Source: Maritimibacter sp. 55A14
Lineage (GTDB): Bacteria; Pseudomonadota; Alphaproteobacteria; Rhodobacterales; Rhodobacteraceae
NCBI RefSeq assembly: GCF_003122205.1
Contig: NZ_QEYE01000018.1
Coordinates: forward strand, 1-64,000
Direction: 5' to 3'
DNA length: 64,000 nt
Shown here: piece by piece, positions 52,889 to 62,205 of the stretch
Position numbering within the stretch: the first letter of the stretch is position 1
How the letters are laid out: the number at the start of each line of letters is the position of its first letter
The notes under the pieces: generated by a model
Told to the model about the DNA's origin: nothing
Database searches by the model: none
The model's input: only the letters and a program-made list of their open reading frames with translations
Made by a program: the position numbers and the translations under genes

Positions 52889-53039
52889 TGGGCGCGTGAT
52901 AGCAGCCCGCGCGTGAAGTGCAAGCGCTGCACCGCCGCGTCGTTGCCGGGGGGCAGCATTTTCCGCACGCATTGGGTAGACTGGCGCCGGGAGCGCGTTT
53001 GGTCGATTCGGAACGGGCTGGAACGGACAGGACGGACGC

Positions 53040-53480
53040 ATGAGCGAGTTGAACGAGTTGGAAGGCCGCATCCGCGCGGCGCTTGACCGGATCGCGGCGG
53101 GGCTGGATGCCGGCACCGCGACGGGAGGTGACCGGAACGCCGCACTCACGGCAGCGCTGGAGCGTGCCGAGGCGACGGTGCAGGAGACCGGCGAGCGGAT
53201 CGCGAAGCTGGAGGAGAAGGTCGCGGGCCTGATGGAGCATATTTCACTCAAGGAAACCCAGATCGCCCAGCTTGGCAACGTGAATGCGGAACTGCGCGCC
53301 AGCAACGCCAAACTGCGAGAGCAGAACGAGGCGATGCTGGGCGATGCCGATGCGGTGGAGGAGGGGCTGCGCGCCGAGTTGCACGCGCTCACAGTCGCAC
53401 GCCAGGCCGAGGCCGCCGAGATCGACGCGATCCTGCGCGACCTCAAGCCGCTTCTGGAACAGGAGGCCGCAAATGCCTGA
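53040..53480 (+). CDS. coiled-coil protein coupled to zapA
   Basis: 146 residues, almost wholly predicted coiled coil ([29 protein letters not shown] ... [18 protein letters not shown]), soluble, acidic. Its last 8 bases overlap zapA, so the two proteins are made together. A ZapB-like partner role at the division ring is plausible from the coupling and shape, but there is no recognisable family motif. Confidence 0.8.
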   Translation: MSELNELEGRIRAALDRIAAGLDAGTATGGDRNAALTAALERAEATVQETGERIAKLEEKVAGLMEHISLKETQIAQLGNVNAELRASNAKLREQNEAMLGDADAVEEGLRAELHALTVARQAEAAEIDAILRDLKPLLEQEAANA

Positions 53481-53868
53481 GGTTTCGATCGAGATCGGCG
53501 GCCGGGTCTTCCAGGTCGCCTGCCAGGACGGGGAGGAGCATTTCCTGCGCGCCGCCGCGGCGATGCTGGATGGCGAGGCGCAGGTTCTGGCCGAACAGAT
53601 CGGCCGGCTGCCGGAATCGCGGATGCTGCTGATGGCGGCGCTGATGCTGGCCGACAAGACCGCCGGGCTGGAGGAGGATTTGCGCGCCCTACGCGACGAT
53701 CTGGCCGAGAAGCAGGCGCTGATCGAGGAGATGCGCGAGACGCCCGCGCCCGCTCCGAAGCGCGTCGAGGTGCCGGTGATCCCCGCCGAAGTGACCGAAA
53801 CGATGGCCGAGATCGCGGCGCGCGCCGAGGCGCTGGCCGATCAGGTGGAGGAACGCGCCGCCGGCTGA
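53473..53868 (+). CDS. zapA: cell division protein ZapA
   Basis: 131 residues. The first 90 match ZapA ([62 protein letters not shown]), which bundles FtsZ filaments. The C-terminal 40 residues ([24 protein letters not shown]) are an extension beyond typical ZapA. AGGAGG lies 5 bases before the ATG. Confidence 0.9.
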   Translation: MPEVSIEIGGRVFQVACQDGEEHFLRAAAAMLDGEAQVLAEQIGRLPESRMLLMAALMLADKTAGLEEDLRALRDDLAEKQALIEEMRETPAPAPKRVEVPVIPAEVTETMAEIAARAEALADQVEERAAG

Positions 53869-53891
53869 GCCGGCGGCGCGAAGGAAATGAA

Positions 53892-53923
53892 AAAGCCCGG
53901 CGCGGGGAACCCTGCCGGGCTTT
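53892..53923. terminator. terminator between zapA and grxD
   Basis: AAAGCCCGGC and GCCGGGCTTT form a 10-bp stem around a GC-rich loop, with A/T residues on both sides, between two convergent genes. It can act in both directions. Confidence 0.75.
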
Positions 53924-53947
53924 CTGGGCCTTCGGGCTGCGCCGCGT

Positions 53948-54310
53948 CTAGGCGTTGGCTTCGCGGATCTTCTCGGCCGCGGCCTTGTCGTAGCCGACGC
54001 CCTGGGTCTCGAAGAGCTTGTCCAACTCGCCCGACAGCGTCATCTCGGTGATGATGTCGCAGCCGCCCACGAACTCGCCCTTGACATAGAGTTGCGGGAT
54101 GGTGGGCCAGTCGGAATAATCCTTGACGCCCTGCCGGATCGCGTCGTCGCTCAGCACGTTCACGTCGGTGAACTCCACGCCCATGTAGCTCAGCACCCCC
54201 GCCACGCGGGAGGAGAAGCCGCATTGCGGCATGGATTTGGTGCCCTTCATGAACAGCACCACGTCGTTGGATTTCACGGTGTCGTCGATCTGGGTCTTTG
54301 CATCGGTCAT
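53948..54310 (-). CDS. grxD: monothiol glutaredoxin (Grx4 type)
   Basis: 120-residue CGFS glutaredoxin (VVLFMKGTKSMPQCGFSSRVAGVLSY, WPTIPQLYVKGEFVGGCDIITEM). It carries a [2Fe-2S] cluster at the CGFS cysteine with glutathione and commonly pairs with BolA; a bolA gene lies two genes upstream in the same unit. Its start overlaps the stop of the 77-residue protein (ATGA). Confidence 0.95.
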   Translation of the reverse strand: MTDAKTQIDDTVKSNDVVLFMKGTKSMPQCGFSSRVAGVLSYMGVEFTDVNVLSDDAIRQGVKDYSDWPTIPQLYVKGEFVGGCDIITEMTLSGELDKLFETQGVGYDKAAAEKIREANA

Positions 54311-54540
54311 CTCGGGGCCTCTGTATTTGAAGTGGTCACTGCGGGCTCGCTTGCGTCCGTCTCGCCGGGCGGCGGCACGTAGCCGGGAGCGCTCGTATCG
54401 ATTGGAAAGTTAGACCGGTCGTAGACGGCCGGACCGTGCTTCCACCACTGTCGGACCTTCATCCAACCCGCCCCGACGAAGATCGCGACGAAGGGCGTCA
54501 GGACCAGAATGGCCAGCGGATGTGGATCGAGCGCCGCCAC
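54307..54540 (-). CDS. 77-residue single-helix membrane protein in the bolA-grxD unit
   Basis: One membrane helix (LAILVLTPFVAIFVGAGW) near the N-terminus, then a basic patch (KVRQWWKHGPAVYDRSNFP) and a proline/glutamate-rich tail. Start is GTG at 54540, 3 bases after the bolA stop; the end overlaps grxD by ATGA. Coupling on both sides ties it to BolA-Grx iron-sulfur chemistry, but I recognise no family. Confidence 0.7.
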   Translation of the reverse strand: MAALDPHPLAILVLTPFVAIFVGAGWMKVRQWWKHGPAVYDRSNFPIDTSAPGYVPPPGETDASEPAVTTSNTEAPR

Positions 54541-54543
54541 GAT

Positions 54544-54786
54544 CTAGCCCGGCGCCTTGGTGGTCAGGGCGAGCGCGTGCAACTCGCCATTCGTCCCGTC
54601 CATCTTTCCCTTCAGCGCGGCATAGACCGCACGTTGCTGCTGCACGCGGTTCTGGCCGCGGAAGCTCTCGTCGATCACCTCGGCCGCGTAGTGGTTCCCG
54701 TCGCCGGCCAGATCGGTGATCGTGACCTGCGCCTCGGGGAACACCTCGCGGATCAGTCGCTCGATCTCGGCTGCTTCCATCGCCAT
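54544..54786 (-). CDS. BolA-family protein
   Basis: 80 residues (IERLIREVFPEAQVTITDLAGDGNHYAAEVIDESFRGQNRVQQQRAVYAAL), the BolA fold with the conserved histidine in GNHY. Such proteins form [2Fe-2S] heterodimers with CGFS glutaredoxins. GGGAG lies 6 bases before the ATG. The sequence is nearer the BolA2/IbaG group than classical BolA. Confidence 0.92.
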   Translation of the reverse strand: MAMEAAEIERLIREVFPEAQVTITDLAGDGNHYAAEVIDESFRGQNRVQQQRAVYAALKGKMDGTNGELHALALTTKAPG

Positions 54787-54852
54787 CGGCTTCTCCCTTT
54801 TCGGTTCGCAACAGAATTAGTGCGCGCAAAGCCGCAGAGCAAGGTCTGCCGT

Positions 54853-57012
54853 TCAAGCCAGGGCGGCGGCGAAGGCGCCGCGCCAGAGCGATTTCAATTC
54901 GTCCATCGGTGTGGCCGACCCACCCAGGGCGATCCCGGCGTCGCCGAACCGGCCGACCTGCTGCGCGGGCACCCCGGCAGCGTCGGCCGCGGACAGCAAG
55001 TCATCGAGCGCGTCCGGCGCCACTGCCAGAAGGTAGCGCGCCTGATCCTCCCCGAAGAACCAGCCGGCATCGCCGTCCTTCAGCGCCAGCCCGGTGCCCG
55101 CGGCCTCGGCCATCTCGAAGCCGGCCAGCGCCAGCCCGCCATCGGAAAGGTCGGTCGCGGCCCGAATCAGCGCGTGATTGGCGCGCAGGAACTCGCCATG
55201 CCGCCGTTCGGCCTCCAGATCCACGTGCGGCGCGTCGCCGTCCTCGCGCCCGAAGGCCTCGAAAAGCAGCGCCGACTGGCCCAGATGGCCCTTGCCCGTG
55301 CCGATCAGTACCGCCGCGTCGCCGTCCTGCGCAGGTCCCGCGATCATCTCCTCCAGCGAGGCCAGCAGCCCGACCGCGCCGATCGTGGGGGTGGGGAGGA
55401 TCCCGCTGCCGTCGGTCTCGTTATAGAGGCTCACATTGCCCGACACGATGGGCATGTCGAGCGCCGCGCAGGCCGCGCCGATGCCCTGTATGCAGCCCAC
55501 GAACTGGCCCATGATCTCGGGCTTCTCGGGGTTTCCGAAGTTCAGGTTGTCGGTGCTGGCGAGCGGCCGCGCGCCCACCGCGCAGAGGTTGCGATAGGCT
55601 TCGGCCACCGCCTGCTTGCCGCCTTCCACCGGGTTGGCGCGGCAATAGCGCGGCGTCACGTCCGAGGTGAAGGCCAGCGCCTTGCCGGTGCTATGCACCC
55701 GCACAACGCCCGCGCCCGCGCCGGGGCGGCGCACGGTATCGGCCATGACCATATGGTCGTATTGCTCGTAGACCCAGTTCTTTGCGGCATGGTTAGGCGA
55801 TGCCAGAAGCGCGCGCAATCCTTCGACCGGCGCGATCGCGGGGACATCCGCCAGCGGCGCGGCGGGCGCCGTTGGCTCCCACGGGCGGTCGTATTCCGGG
55901 GCGGTGCCCGAGAGCGCCTTGAGCGGCAGGTCGGCCATCACCCGGCCGCCATGCTCGATCACGAAACGGTCCTCGGCGATGGTCTCGCCCACCACGGCGA
56001 AGTCGAGATCCCACTTGTCGAAGATCGCGCGGGCGACGTCCTCCTTCTCGGGACGCAGTACCATCAGCATGCGCTCCTGGCTCTCCGAGAGCATCATCTC
56101 GTAGGCGGTCATGTTCTCTTCGCGGCAGGGCACCCGGTCGAGATCGAGCCGGACGCCGAGGCTGCCCTTGTCGCCCATCTCCACCGCCGAACAGGTCAGC
56201 CCCGCCGCACCCATGTCCTGGATCGAGATCACCGCGCCGGTCTGCATCAGCTCCAGACAGGCCTCCAGCAGGCGCTTCTCGGTGAAAGGGTCGCCGACCT
56301 GCACGGTCGGGCGCTTCTCCTCGATCGTGTCGTCGAATTCAGCCGAGGCCATGGTCGCTCCGCCGACGCCGTCGCGCCCGGTCTTGGCGCCCAGATACAC
56401 GACCGGCATGCCGACGCCGGACGCGGCCGAATAGAAGATCTTGTCGCTCTCTGCGAGTCCCGCGGCGAAGGCGTTGACCAGGCAATTTCCATTATAGGCG
56501 GGGTGGAAGCGTACCTCACCGCCCACGGTGGGCACGCCGAAGCAGTTGCCGTAACCGCCGATCCCTTCCACCACACCGGCCACCAGGCGGCGTGTCCTGG
56601 AGTGATCGGGGGCGCCGAAGCTCAGCGAATTCATGGCCGCGACGGGCCGCGCGCCCATTGTGAAGACGTCGCGCAGAATGCCGCCCACGCCGGTCGCCGC
56701 GCCCTGGTAGGGCTCGATATAGGAGGGGTGGTTGTGGCTTTCCATCTTGAAGACCACGGCCTGCCCGTCGCCGATATCCACCACGCCCGCATTCTCGCCC
56801 GGCCCGCAGATGACCTGTGACCCCTCGGTGGGCAGGGTGCGCAGCCATTTCTTGGAGGATTTGTAGGAACAATGCTCGTTCCACATGGCCGAGAAGATGC
56901 CAAGCTCGGTAAAGCTGGGGTCGCGGTTGAGAAGCCGCAGGATCTCGGCGTATTCCTCGGGCTTGAGCCCGTGCGCTGAGATAAGCTCCTCGGTGATCTG
57001 CGGCTCGTTCAT
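54853..57012 (-). CDS. purL: phosphoribosylformylglycinamidine synthase, PurL
   Basis: 719-residue small-type PurL, which works with PurQ and PurS in purine synthesis. Motifs: [86 protein letters not shown] and [13 protein letters not shown] at 57012 is the family start. It precedes bolA by 66 bases on the same strand. Confidence 0.96.
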   Translation of the reverse strand: MNEPQITEELISAHGLKPEEYAEILRLLNRDPSFTELGIFSAMWNEHCSYKSSKKWLRTLPTEGSQVICGPGENAGVVDIGDGQAVVFKMESHNHPSYIEPYQGAATGVGGILRDVFTMGARPVAAMNSLSFGAPDHSRTRRLVAGVVEGIGGYGNCFGVPTVGGEVRFHPAYNGNCLVNAFAAGLAESDKIFYSAASGVGMPVVYLGAKTGRDGVGGATMASAEFDDTIEEKRPTVQVGDPFTEKRLLEACLELMQTGAVISIQDMGAAGLTCSAVEMGDKGSLGVRLDLDRVPCREENMTAYEMMLSESQERMLMVLRPEKEDVARAIFDKWDLDFAVVGETIAEDRFVIEHGGRVMADLPLKALSGTAPEYDRPWEPTAPAAPLADVPAIAPVEGLRALLASPNHAAKNWVYEQYDHMVMADTVRRPGAGAGVVRVHSTGKALAFTSDVTPRYCRANPVEGGKQAVAEAYRNLCAVGARPLASTDNLNFGNPEKPEIMGQFVGCIQGIGAACAALDMPIVSGNVSLYNETDGSGILPTPTIGAVGLLASLEEMIAGPAQDGDAAVLIGTGKGHLGQSALLFEAFGREDGDAPHVDLEAERRHGEFLRANHALIRAATDLSDGGLALAGFEMAEAAGTGLALKDGDAGWFFGEDQARYLLAVAPDALDDLLSAADAAGVPAQQVGRFGDAGIALGGSATPMDELKSLWRGAFAAALA

Positions 57013-57100
57013 GTTGCGTCTTCCCCTGCCAGCCCGGTCGCGCCCGTCATAGGCCAAGCCGGCACGATGGAAAAGGGGCAAGAGGGCGCGCCCGGCGCCA

Positions 57101-57129
57101 AAAAAAAGGCCGAGACGAAAGTCTCGGCC
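57101..57129 (-). terminator. strong terminator upstream of purL
   Basis: GGCCGAGAC and GTCTCGGCC form a perfect 9-bp stem closed by a GAAA/TTTC loop, followed on the minus strand by seven T residues. It lies 170 bases beyond the LysR gene and 90 before purL, so it may belong to a separate short transcript. Confidence 0.85.
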
Positions 57130-57187
57130 GAAGTCCAACAGGGAGGTAGAAGAGGCTTGCCGCAATGCAGCGAAACGCCGTCTTCTG
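57101..57187 (-). ncRNA. candidate small RNA
   Basis: A promoter-like pair (TTGATT, 17 bases, TACATG) at 57222-57194 is followed after about 85 bases by the strong terminator. Between them there is no ribosome site with a credible reading frame. The interior has ACCTCCCTG, which could pair with ribosome sites of messages. This is a pattern-based candidate only. Confidence 0.4.
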
Positions 57188-57193
57188 AGAAGG

Positions 57194-57222
57194 CATGTAG
57201 GGGCTGGTTTCTGTGCAATCAA
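57194..57222 (-). promoter_or_regulatory. promoter-like pair before the candidate small RNA
   Basis: On the minus strand TTGATT (57217-57222) and TACATG (57194-57199) are 17 bases apart. The -35 box is good, the -10 box weak. Confidence 0.4.
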
Positions 57223-57300
57223 GAAAAAACACGGACGGTGCGTCGCATAGCAGCTATGGCTGTTGCGCATATCTCGCGTAATTCGACAGCAAGGAGCGGC

Positions 57301-58221
57301 CTATTCCGCCTGTTCCTTCGCCTCTTCGAGTTCGCGCAGGCGCTTGCGATAGGCAAAGATCTCTTCGGTGACGAACGTCCGGAACGCCTCTATCCGCTTG
57401 GAATGACGCAGTTCTTCCGGGTAGGCAAGGTAAACAGGCACTTCGTTGGATGCAATCTCGGGCAGAACCCGCACAAGATCCGGGAAGTCGTCCGCCAGAT
57501 AATTGGGCAGAACGCCAATCCCGAGATGATTGAGCACGCCTTGTAACACGCCGAAGTAGTTGTTTACCGTCAGGTGCGCCTGGATATCGGCACTCAGCAG
57601 CGTGCGGACCAGCGTCGCACCGGCGCTGACCTGGGCGCTGGTTGTGTTCTGGCTGATCACCCGGTGTTGCGTCAGTTCCTCCAACTTTTGCGGAGTGCCG
57701 CGCGCCGCTAGATATTCCGGCGAGGCGAAAAGGCACATATGCACGTCCATCAGCTTGCGCCGCACGAGATCGGCCTGGCTGGGCTCCTTCATGCGGATCG
57801 CGACATCGGCCTCGCGCATCGGCAGATCGAGCACGCGCTCCTCCAGCATCAGGTCGATCTTCAGGTCGGGATAACGGTCATAGAGCTTGCCCAGCCGCGG
57901 CGCGAGCCACAGCGTGCCGAAACCGATCGTGGTGGTCACGCGGAGTTGCCCGAATACCTCGTCCTCGCTGTCGCGGATGCGCGCCTCGGCCGTGTCGAGC
58001 CGGCGCACCATCGCCGAGGTCGCGTCGAAGAGAAGCTCCCCCTGTTCGGTGAGAATCAGTCCCCGCGCATGGCGGTGGAAGAGGGTGGTGTTGAGGCTTT
58101 CCTCCAGTGCCCTGACCTGGCGGCTGACCGCCGATTGCGACAGATGCAGCACCTCGCCCGCATGGGTGAGACTGCCGGCATCCGCCACGGCGTGAAATAT
58201 TCTTAGCTTGTCCCAGTCCAT
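57301..58221 (-). CDS. LysR-family transcriptional regulator
   Basis: 306 residues with a winged helix-turn-helix (residues 1-60: LRIFHAVADAGSLTHAGEVLHLSQSAVSRQVRALEESL) and a substrate-binding domain (TIGFGTLWLAPRLGKL, DVAIRMKEP, GVLNHLGIGVLPNYLADD). The end is a charged coiled-coil-like tail (KRLRELEEAKEQAE). It is divergent from the indolepyruvate oxidoreductase gene with palindromes between, so it may control that gene and itself; the inducer is unknown. Confidence 0.93.
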   Translation of the reverse strand: MDWDKLRIFHAVADAGSLTHAGEVLHLSQSAVSRQVRALEESLNTTLFHRHARGLILTEQGELLFDATSAMVRRLDTAEARIRDSEDEVFGQLRVTTTIGFGTLWLAPRLGKLYDRYPDLKIDLMLEERVLDLPMREADVAIRMKEPSQADLVRRKLMDVHMCLFASPEYLAARGTPQKLEELTQHRVISQNTTSAQVSAGATLVRTLLSADIQAHLTVNNYFGVLQGVLNHLGIGVLPNYLADDFPDLVRVLPEIASNEVPVYLAYPEELRHSKRIEAFRTFVTEEIFAYRKRLRELEEAKEQAE

Positions 58222-58283
58222 GACTGTCGGAGTCTTTCCCTGTCGGGGGGATGCGTTTGGTCAAGTTACCCGGCCCCATGCTG

Positions 58284-58295
58284 CATTTGCAAATG
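58284..58295. promoter_or_regulatory. 12-bp palindrome CATTTGCAAATG
   Basis: A perfect palindrome in the gap between the divergent LysR and oxidoreductase genes, 63 bases before the LysR start. It is a candidate operator. Confidence 0.5.
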
Positions 58296-58322
58296 GAGAG
58301 TTGTGAAAAAATTCCCCTATGA

Positions 58323-58341
58323 AGGTCAGTTTCTTTGACCT
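58323..58341. promoter_or_regulatory. inverted repeat AGGTCA-N7-TGACCT
   Basis: Exact 6-bp arms 7 bases apart, overlapping the likely -35 region of the oxidoreductase gene; an AT-rich TATATT follows at 58352-58357. The arrangement suits an activator or repressor site. Confidence 0.5.
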
Positions 58342-58379
58342 AATATCAGACTATATTGCAGGCCATAGGGAGGCACGCC

Positions 58380-61300
58380 ATGAGCATAGAGGATATTCGT
58401 CTTTCGGACCGGTTCGATCTGGGCAAGTCCCAGGTCCTGCTGAACGGAACGCAGGCCCTGGTCCGGCTCATGCTGATGCAGAAGGCGCGCGACCGCGCCC
58501 TGGGGCTGAACACGGCGGGCTATGTCACCGGCTATCGCGGCTCGCCGCTGGGTGCGGTGGACATGCAGATGGCGCGGGCGGGAAAACTTCTCGAAGCCGC
58601 CGACATCACCTTCCAGCCGGGGCTCAACGAGGACCTGGCGGCGACCGCGCTCTGGGGCTCGCAGCAGGCCGAACTGCGCGGCGAGGGCAAGTATGACGGG
58701 GTGTTCGGGCTCTGGTACGGCAAGGGGCCGGGGGTGGACCGCACCGGCGACGTGATGCGGCATGCCAACATGGCCGGCACCAGCCCCCATGGCGGCGTGC
58801 TGATGGCAATGGGCGACGACCATACCGGCGAAAGCTCCACCACCTGCCACCAGTCGGACTGGGCGCTGGTAGATACCTACATGCCGGTCGTGTCGCCCGC
58901 GGGCGTGCAGGAGATCCTCGATTTCGGGCTCTACGGCTGGGCGCTGTCGCGGTTCGCCGGCGTCTGGGTCGGGCTCAAGACCATGAAGGACACGATCGAG
59001 GTCACGAGCGTCGTCGATGGCAGCCCCGACCGGCTGCAGTTCGTCACGCCGGACTTCGAGATGCCCGAGGGCGGGTTGAACATCCGGCTCGGCGATCACT
59101 GGATCCCGCAGGAAGCCCGGATGATCGACTACAAGCGCTACGCGGCCGAGGCGTTTTCCAAGGCCAACCGCATGGACAAGCGCGTCTGGGGCCGGCCCGG
59201 CGCCAAGATCGGCTTCGTGGCGGCGGGCAAGAACTGGCTCGACCTCGTACATGCCTTCGACCTGCTGGGCATCGACGCGCCGGAGGCCGACCGGCTGGGC
59301 CTGACCACCTACAAGATCGGCCAGACCTTCCCGCTGGACATGGACGGCTTCCACGACTGGGCCGAGGGGCTGGACCTGATCGTGGTGGTCGAGGAGAAGC
59401 GCAAGCTGATCGAGGTGCAGATCAAGGAGGCGATCTTCGACGACCGCCGCGGCCGTCGCGTCTATGGCTGGTACAAGGGCGGCGCGGGCGGCATGCATCA
59501 GGAGGAGTTGTTCCCGACCCGCATGGCGCTCGATCCGGTGATGATCGCCGAGAAAATCGGCGCGATCCTGATCGAGGAAGGCCGCGGCACCGACCGCGTC
59601 AAGGCGGGGCTGGCCTTGCTGGAGGAAGCCCGCAAGGCCGACAACGCCCCCGAAATCGCGTCGCGGCTGCCCTATTTCTGCGCCGGCTGCCCGCACAACA
59701 CCTCGACGAAACTGCCCGAGGGCAGCCGCGCCTATGCCGGAATCGGCTGCCATATCATGGCGCTCTGGATGGACCGCGAAACCTCGGGCTACACCCATAT
59801 GGGCGGCGAGGGCGCGAACTGGATGGGCGAGGCGCCGTTCTCGACCCGCGATCACGTCTTCCAGAACCTGGGCGACGGCACCTACAACCATTCCGGCATC
59901 CTGGCGATCCGGGCGGCTTTGGCGGCGGGCACCAATATCACCTACAAGATCCTTTACAACGACGCCGTGGCGATGACCGGCGGGCAGCCCAATGAGGGCG
60001 ATCTTCATCCCGACCGGATCGCCCGCGAATTGCAGGCGATGGGAGTGGAGCATATCGCGCTGGTCTATGACCCCAATGAAGAGCCGGATCGCAAGAGCTT
60101 CCCTGCCGGGCTGACCTGGCACGAGCGCGACGAGTTGCCCGAGGTGCAGGAGAAATTCGCCCGGACCAAGGGCGTCTCGGCGATCATCTACGTGCAGACC
60201 TGCGCGGCCGAGAAGCGCCGCCGGCGCAAGCGCGGCACCTTCCCCGATCCCGACAAGCGGGTCTTCATCAATACGGATGTCTGCGAGGGCTGCGGCGATT
60301 GCGGGGTGCAGTCGAACTGCGTCGCCGTCGTGCCCAAGGAGACCGAACTTGGCCGCAAACGGGCCATCGACCAGTCCGCTTGCAACAAGGATTTCTCCTG
60401 CCTCAAGGGCTTCTGCCCGTCCTTCGTGACGCTGGAGGGTGCGAAGATCCGCAAGGAGGCCAGCGTCGAGGTCGATCTTCCGGATCTTCCCGAGCCCGTG
60501 CTGCCGCACATCGACGGGACCCATAACGTAGTGATCACCGGTGTCGGAGGGACCGGCGTCGTGACCATCGGCGCGATCCTCGCGCAGGCCGCGCAGATCG
60601 ACGGCAAGGGCGCGGGAGTGATGGAAATGGCGGGGCTCGCGCAGAAGGGCGGGGCGGTGCATATCCATTGCCGCCTGGCCGAGCGGCCCGCCGATATCTC
60701 CGCCATCCGGGTCGCCACGGGCGAGGCCGATTGCGTGATCGGCGGCGACCTGGTGACGACGGCGGGGGCCAAGACGATCGGGCTGATGAAAACCGGCCGC
60801 ACCCTGGCGGTGGTCAACAGCCACGAGATCATCACCGGCGCCTTCACCCGCGATCCCGAGTTCCGCCTCCCCTCGGAGGAACTGACGCTGTCGCTCCAGG
60901 CCCGGCTGGGCACCGGACGGGTGGATTTCCTTGACGCCACGGAACTGTCGCGCCGCCTGATGGGCGACTCGATCTATTCCAACATGATGATCCTGGGCGC
61001 GACCTGGCAGCGAGGCGGCGTGCCGCTGAGCCTGGAGGCGATCGACAAGGCGGTGGAGCTGAACGGCGCGGCGGTGGAACGCAACAAGCGCGCCTTCAGC
61101 CTGGGCCGCTGGGCGGTGGAGCATCCCGCCGAAGCCGCCAAGGTGCTGACCGACACGGTGATCGACAAACCCCGGAGCCTGGAAGAACGGATCGCCTACC
61201 GCGCCGATCACCTGACGGCCTATCAGTCCGAGCGGCTGGCGCGGCGCTATCGCAAGCTGGTGGATCAGGCCGGGGACGCGGCGCTACGCGAGGCGATCGC

Positions 61301-61802
61301 GGAGGGCTATCACAAGCTGCTGGCCTACAAGGACGAGTACGAGGTCGCACGGCTGCTGCTCGACACCGAGGCGAAGGCGCGGGAGGAATTCGAGGGCGAT
61401 TTCACCATGACGTATCACCTTGCGCCGCCGATCCTGGCAAAGGAGGGCCGGGACGGCCGACCGAAGAAGCGCGAGTTCGGCCCGTGGATCCGCAAGGGCT
61501 TCGGGATGCTGGCGCGGCTGAAATTCCTGCGCGGCACACCGTTCGACCCGTTCGGACGCTCGGCCGAGCGCCGGATGGAGCGCGCGCTTATCCAGGAGTA
61601 TGAGGCCGACATGAAAAAGGTGCTGGCGCGCTTCGGACCCGAGACGCGGGAGACCTGCATCGCGCTGGCCCGGCTGCCGCTCGACATCCGCGGCTTCGGC
61701 CCGGTCAAGCAGGCCAATGCCGAAAAGGCCGCCAAGCGCCGCGAGGAGCTTCTGGCGGCGCTGCGCGACCCTCAGGGGGCGGCGAAAGTGGCGGCGGAAT
61801 AG
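58380..61802 (+). CDS. indolepyruvate ferredoxin oxidoreductase, fused alpha-beta
   Basis: 1140 residues. The thiamine-dependent part includes GYVTGYRGSPLGAVD, ATALWGSQQAEL, YFCAGCPHNTSTKLPEGSRAYAGIGCH and DAVAMTGGQPNEGDLHPD. A 4Fe-4S module with CEGCGDCGVQSNC and CNKDFSCLKGFCPSF follows near residues 630-680, then the gamma-type domain (ITGVGGTGVVTIGAILAQAAQIDGKGAGVMEMAGLAQKGGAVHIH). It oxidises aryl pyruvates from aromatic amino acids to acyl-CoA. ATG at 58380 follows AGGGAGG. Divergent LysR is its likely regulator. Confidence 0.93.
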   Translation: MSIEDIRLSDRFDLGKSQVLLNGTQALVRLMLMQKARDRALGLNTAGYVTGYRGSPLGAVDMQMARAGKLLEAADITFQPGLNEDLAATALWGSQQAELRGEGKYDGVFGLWYGKGPGVDRTGDVMRHANMAGTSPHGGVLMAMGDDHTGESSTTCHQSDWALVDTYMPVVSPAGVQEILDFGLYGWALSRFAGVWVGLKTMKDTIEVTSVVDGSPDRLQFVTPDFEMPEGGLNIRLGDHWIPQEARMIDYKRYAAEAFSKANRMDKRVWGRPGAKIGFVAAGKNWLDLVHAFDLLGIDAPEADRLGLTTYKIGQTFPLDMDGFHDWAEGLDLIVVVEEKRKLIEVQIKEAIFDDRRGRRVYGWYKGGAGGMHQEELFPTRMALDPVMIAEKIGAILIEEGRGTDRVKAGLALLEEARKADNAPEIASRLPYFCAGCPHNTSTKLPEGSRAYAGIGCHIMALWMDRETSGYTHMGGEGANWMGEAPFSTRDHVFQNLGDGTYNHSGILAIRAALAAGTNITYKILYNDAVAMTGGQPNEGDLHPDRIARELQAMGVEHIALVYDPNEEPDRKSFPAGLTWHERDELPEVQEKFARTKGVSAIIYVQTCAAEKRRRRKRGTFPDPDKRVFINTDVCEGCGDCGVQSNCVAVVPKETELGRKRAIDQSACNKDFSCLKGFCPSFVTLEGAKIRKEASVEVDLPDLPEPVLPHIDGTHNVVITGVGGTGVVTIGAILAQAAQIDGKGAGVMEMAGLAQKGGAVHIHCRLAERPADISAIRVATGEADCVIGGDLVTTAGAKTIGLMKTGRTLAVVNSHEIITGAFTRDPEFRLPSEELTLSLQARLGTGRVDFLDATELSRRLMGDSIYSNMMILGATWQRGGVPLSLEAIDKAVELNGAAVERNKRAFSLGRWAVEHPAEAAKVLTDTVIDKPRSLEERIAYRADHLTAYQSERLARRYRKLVDQAGDAALREAIAEGYHKLLAYKDEYEVARLLLDTEAKAREEFEGDFTMTYHLAPPILAKEGRDGRPKKREFGPWIRKGFGMLARLKFLRGTPFDPFGRSAERRMERALIQEYEADMKKVLARFGPETRETCIALARLPLDIRGFGPVKQANAEKAAKRREELLAALRDPQGAAKVAAE

Positions 61803-61882
61803 ATCCTGCGCTTGCAGGAATCATGCAGAATTTGGAGACAGTCATCGTATTTTATCGGCAATTGTTTTCAAAATTCGAACAA

Positions 61883-62113
61883 TCAGCCTTTCTTGCGGAT
61901 CAGATACGCGCGCGCTGCGCCGGCGGGCTCACTGCCCAGCAGTTCATGCCCCTGTTCGGTGCAGAAATGTGGCACATCCACCACCGCCGCGGGGTCGTCG
62001 GACAGCACCCGTAGTACCGCGCCAGGCGCCAGTGCCTGAAGCCTCTTGCGGGCCTTCAGGACGGGCAGGGGGCAAAGCAGCCCGGTGGCATCGAGTTCGG
62101 CATCCCAGCTCAT
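61883..62113 (-). CDS. TusA-family sulfur carrier protein
   Basis: 76 residues with the family signature LDATGLLCPLPVLKARKRLQ; the cysteine in LCPLP carries persulfide sulfur in TusA. A second cysteine lies in HFCTEQGH. Start at ATG 62113 matches the family. It is divergent from ccdA by about 90 bases. Such proteins feed tRNA thiolation, molybdenum cofactor or sulfur oxidation; which applies is not visible. Confidence 0.9.
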   Translation of the reverse strand: MSWDAELDATGLLCPLPVLKARKRLQALAPGAVLRVLSDDPAAVVDVPHFCTEQGHELLGSEPAGAARAYLIRKKG

Positions 62114-62205
62114 GCGCCGCACTCTAGCCGCAGGTTACAGACTGTCCACGGGAATTTGAAAGCTTTCCGAGTGACCCCGCCCGCTCGAGCGGTTACACCA
62201 AGCCC

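Noticed and set aside
54436-56820. 794-codon plus-strand frame across bolA and purL
   Set aside because: It runs through two well-conserved minus-strand genes and has no motifs.
58326-61211. 961-codon open frame antisense to the indolepyruvate oxidoreductase gene
   Set aside because: No family features; the sense gene has iron-sulfur and thiamine motifs.
61804-61819. Hairpin after the indolepyruvate oxidoreductase gene as terminator
   Set aside because: The stem is only 6 bp (TCCTGC-GCTT-GCAGGA) and no T-run follows.
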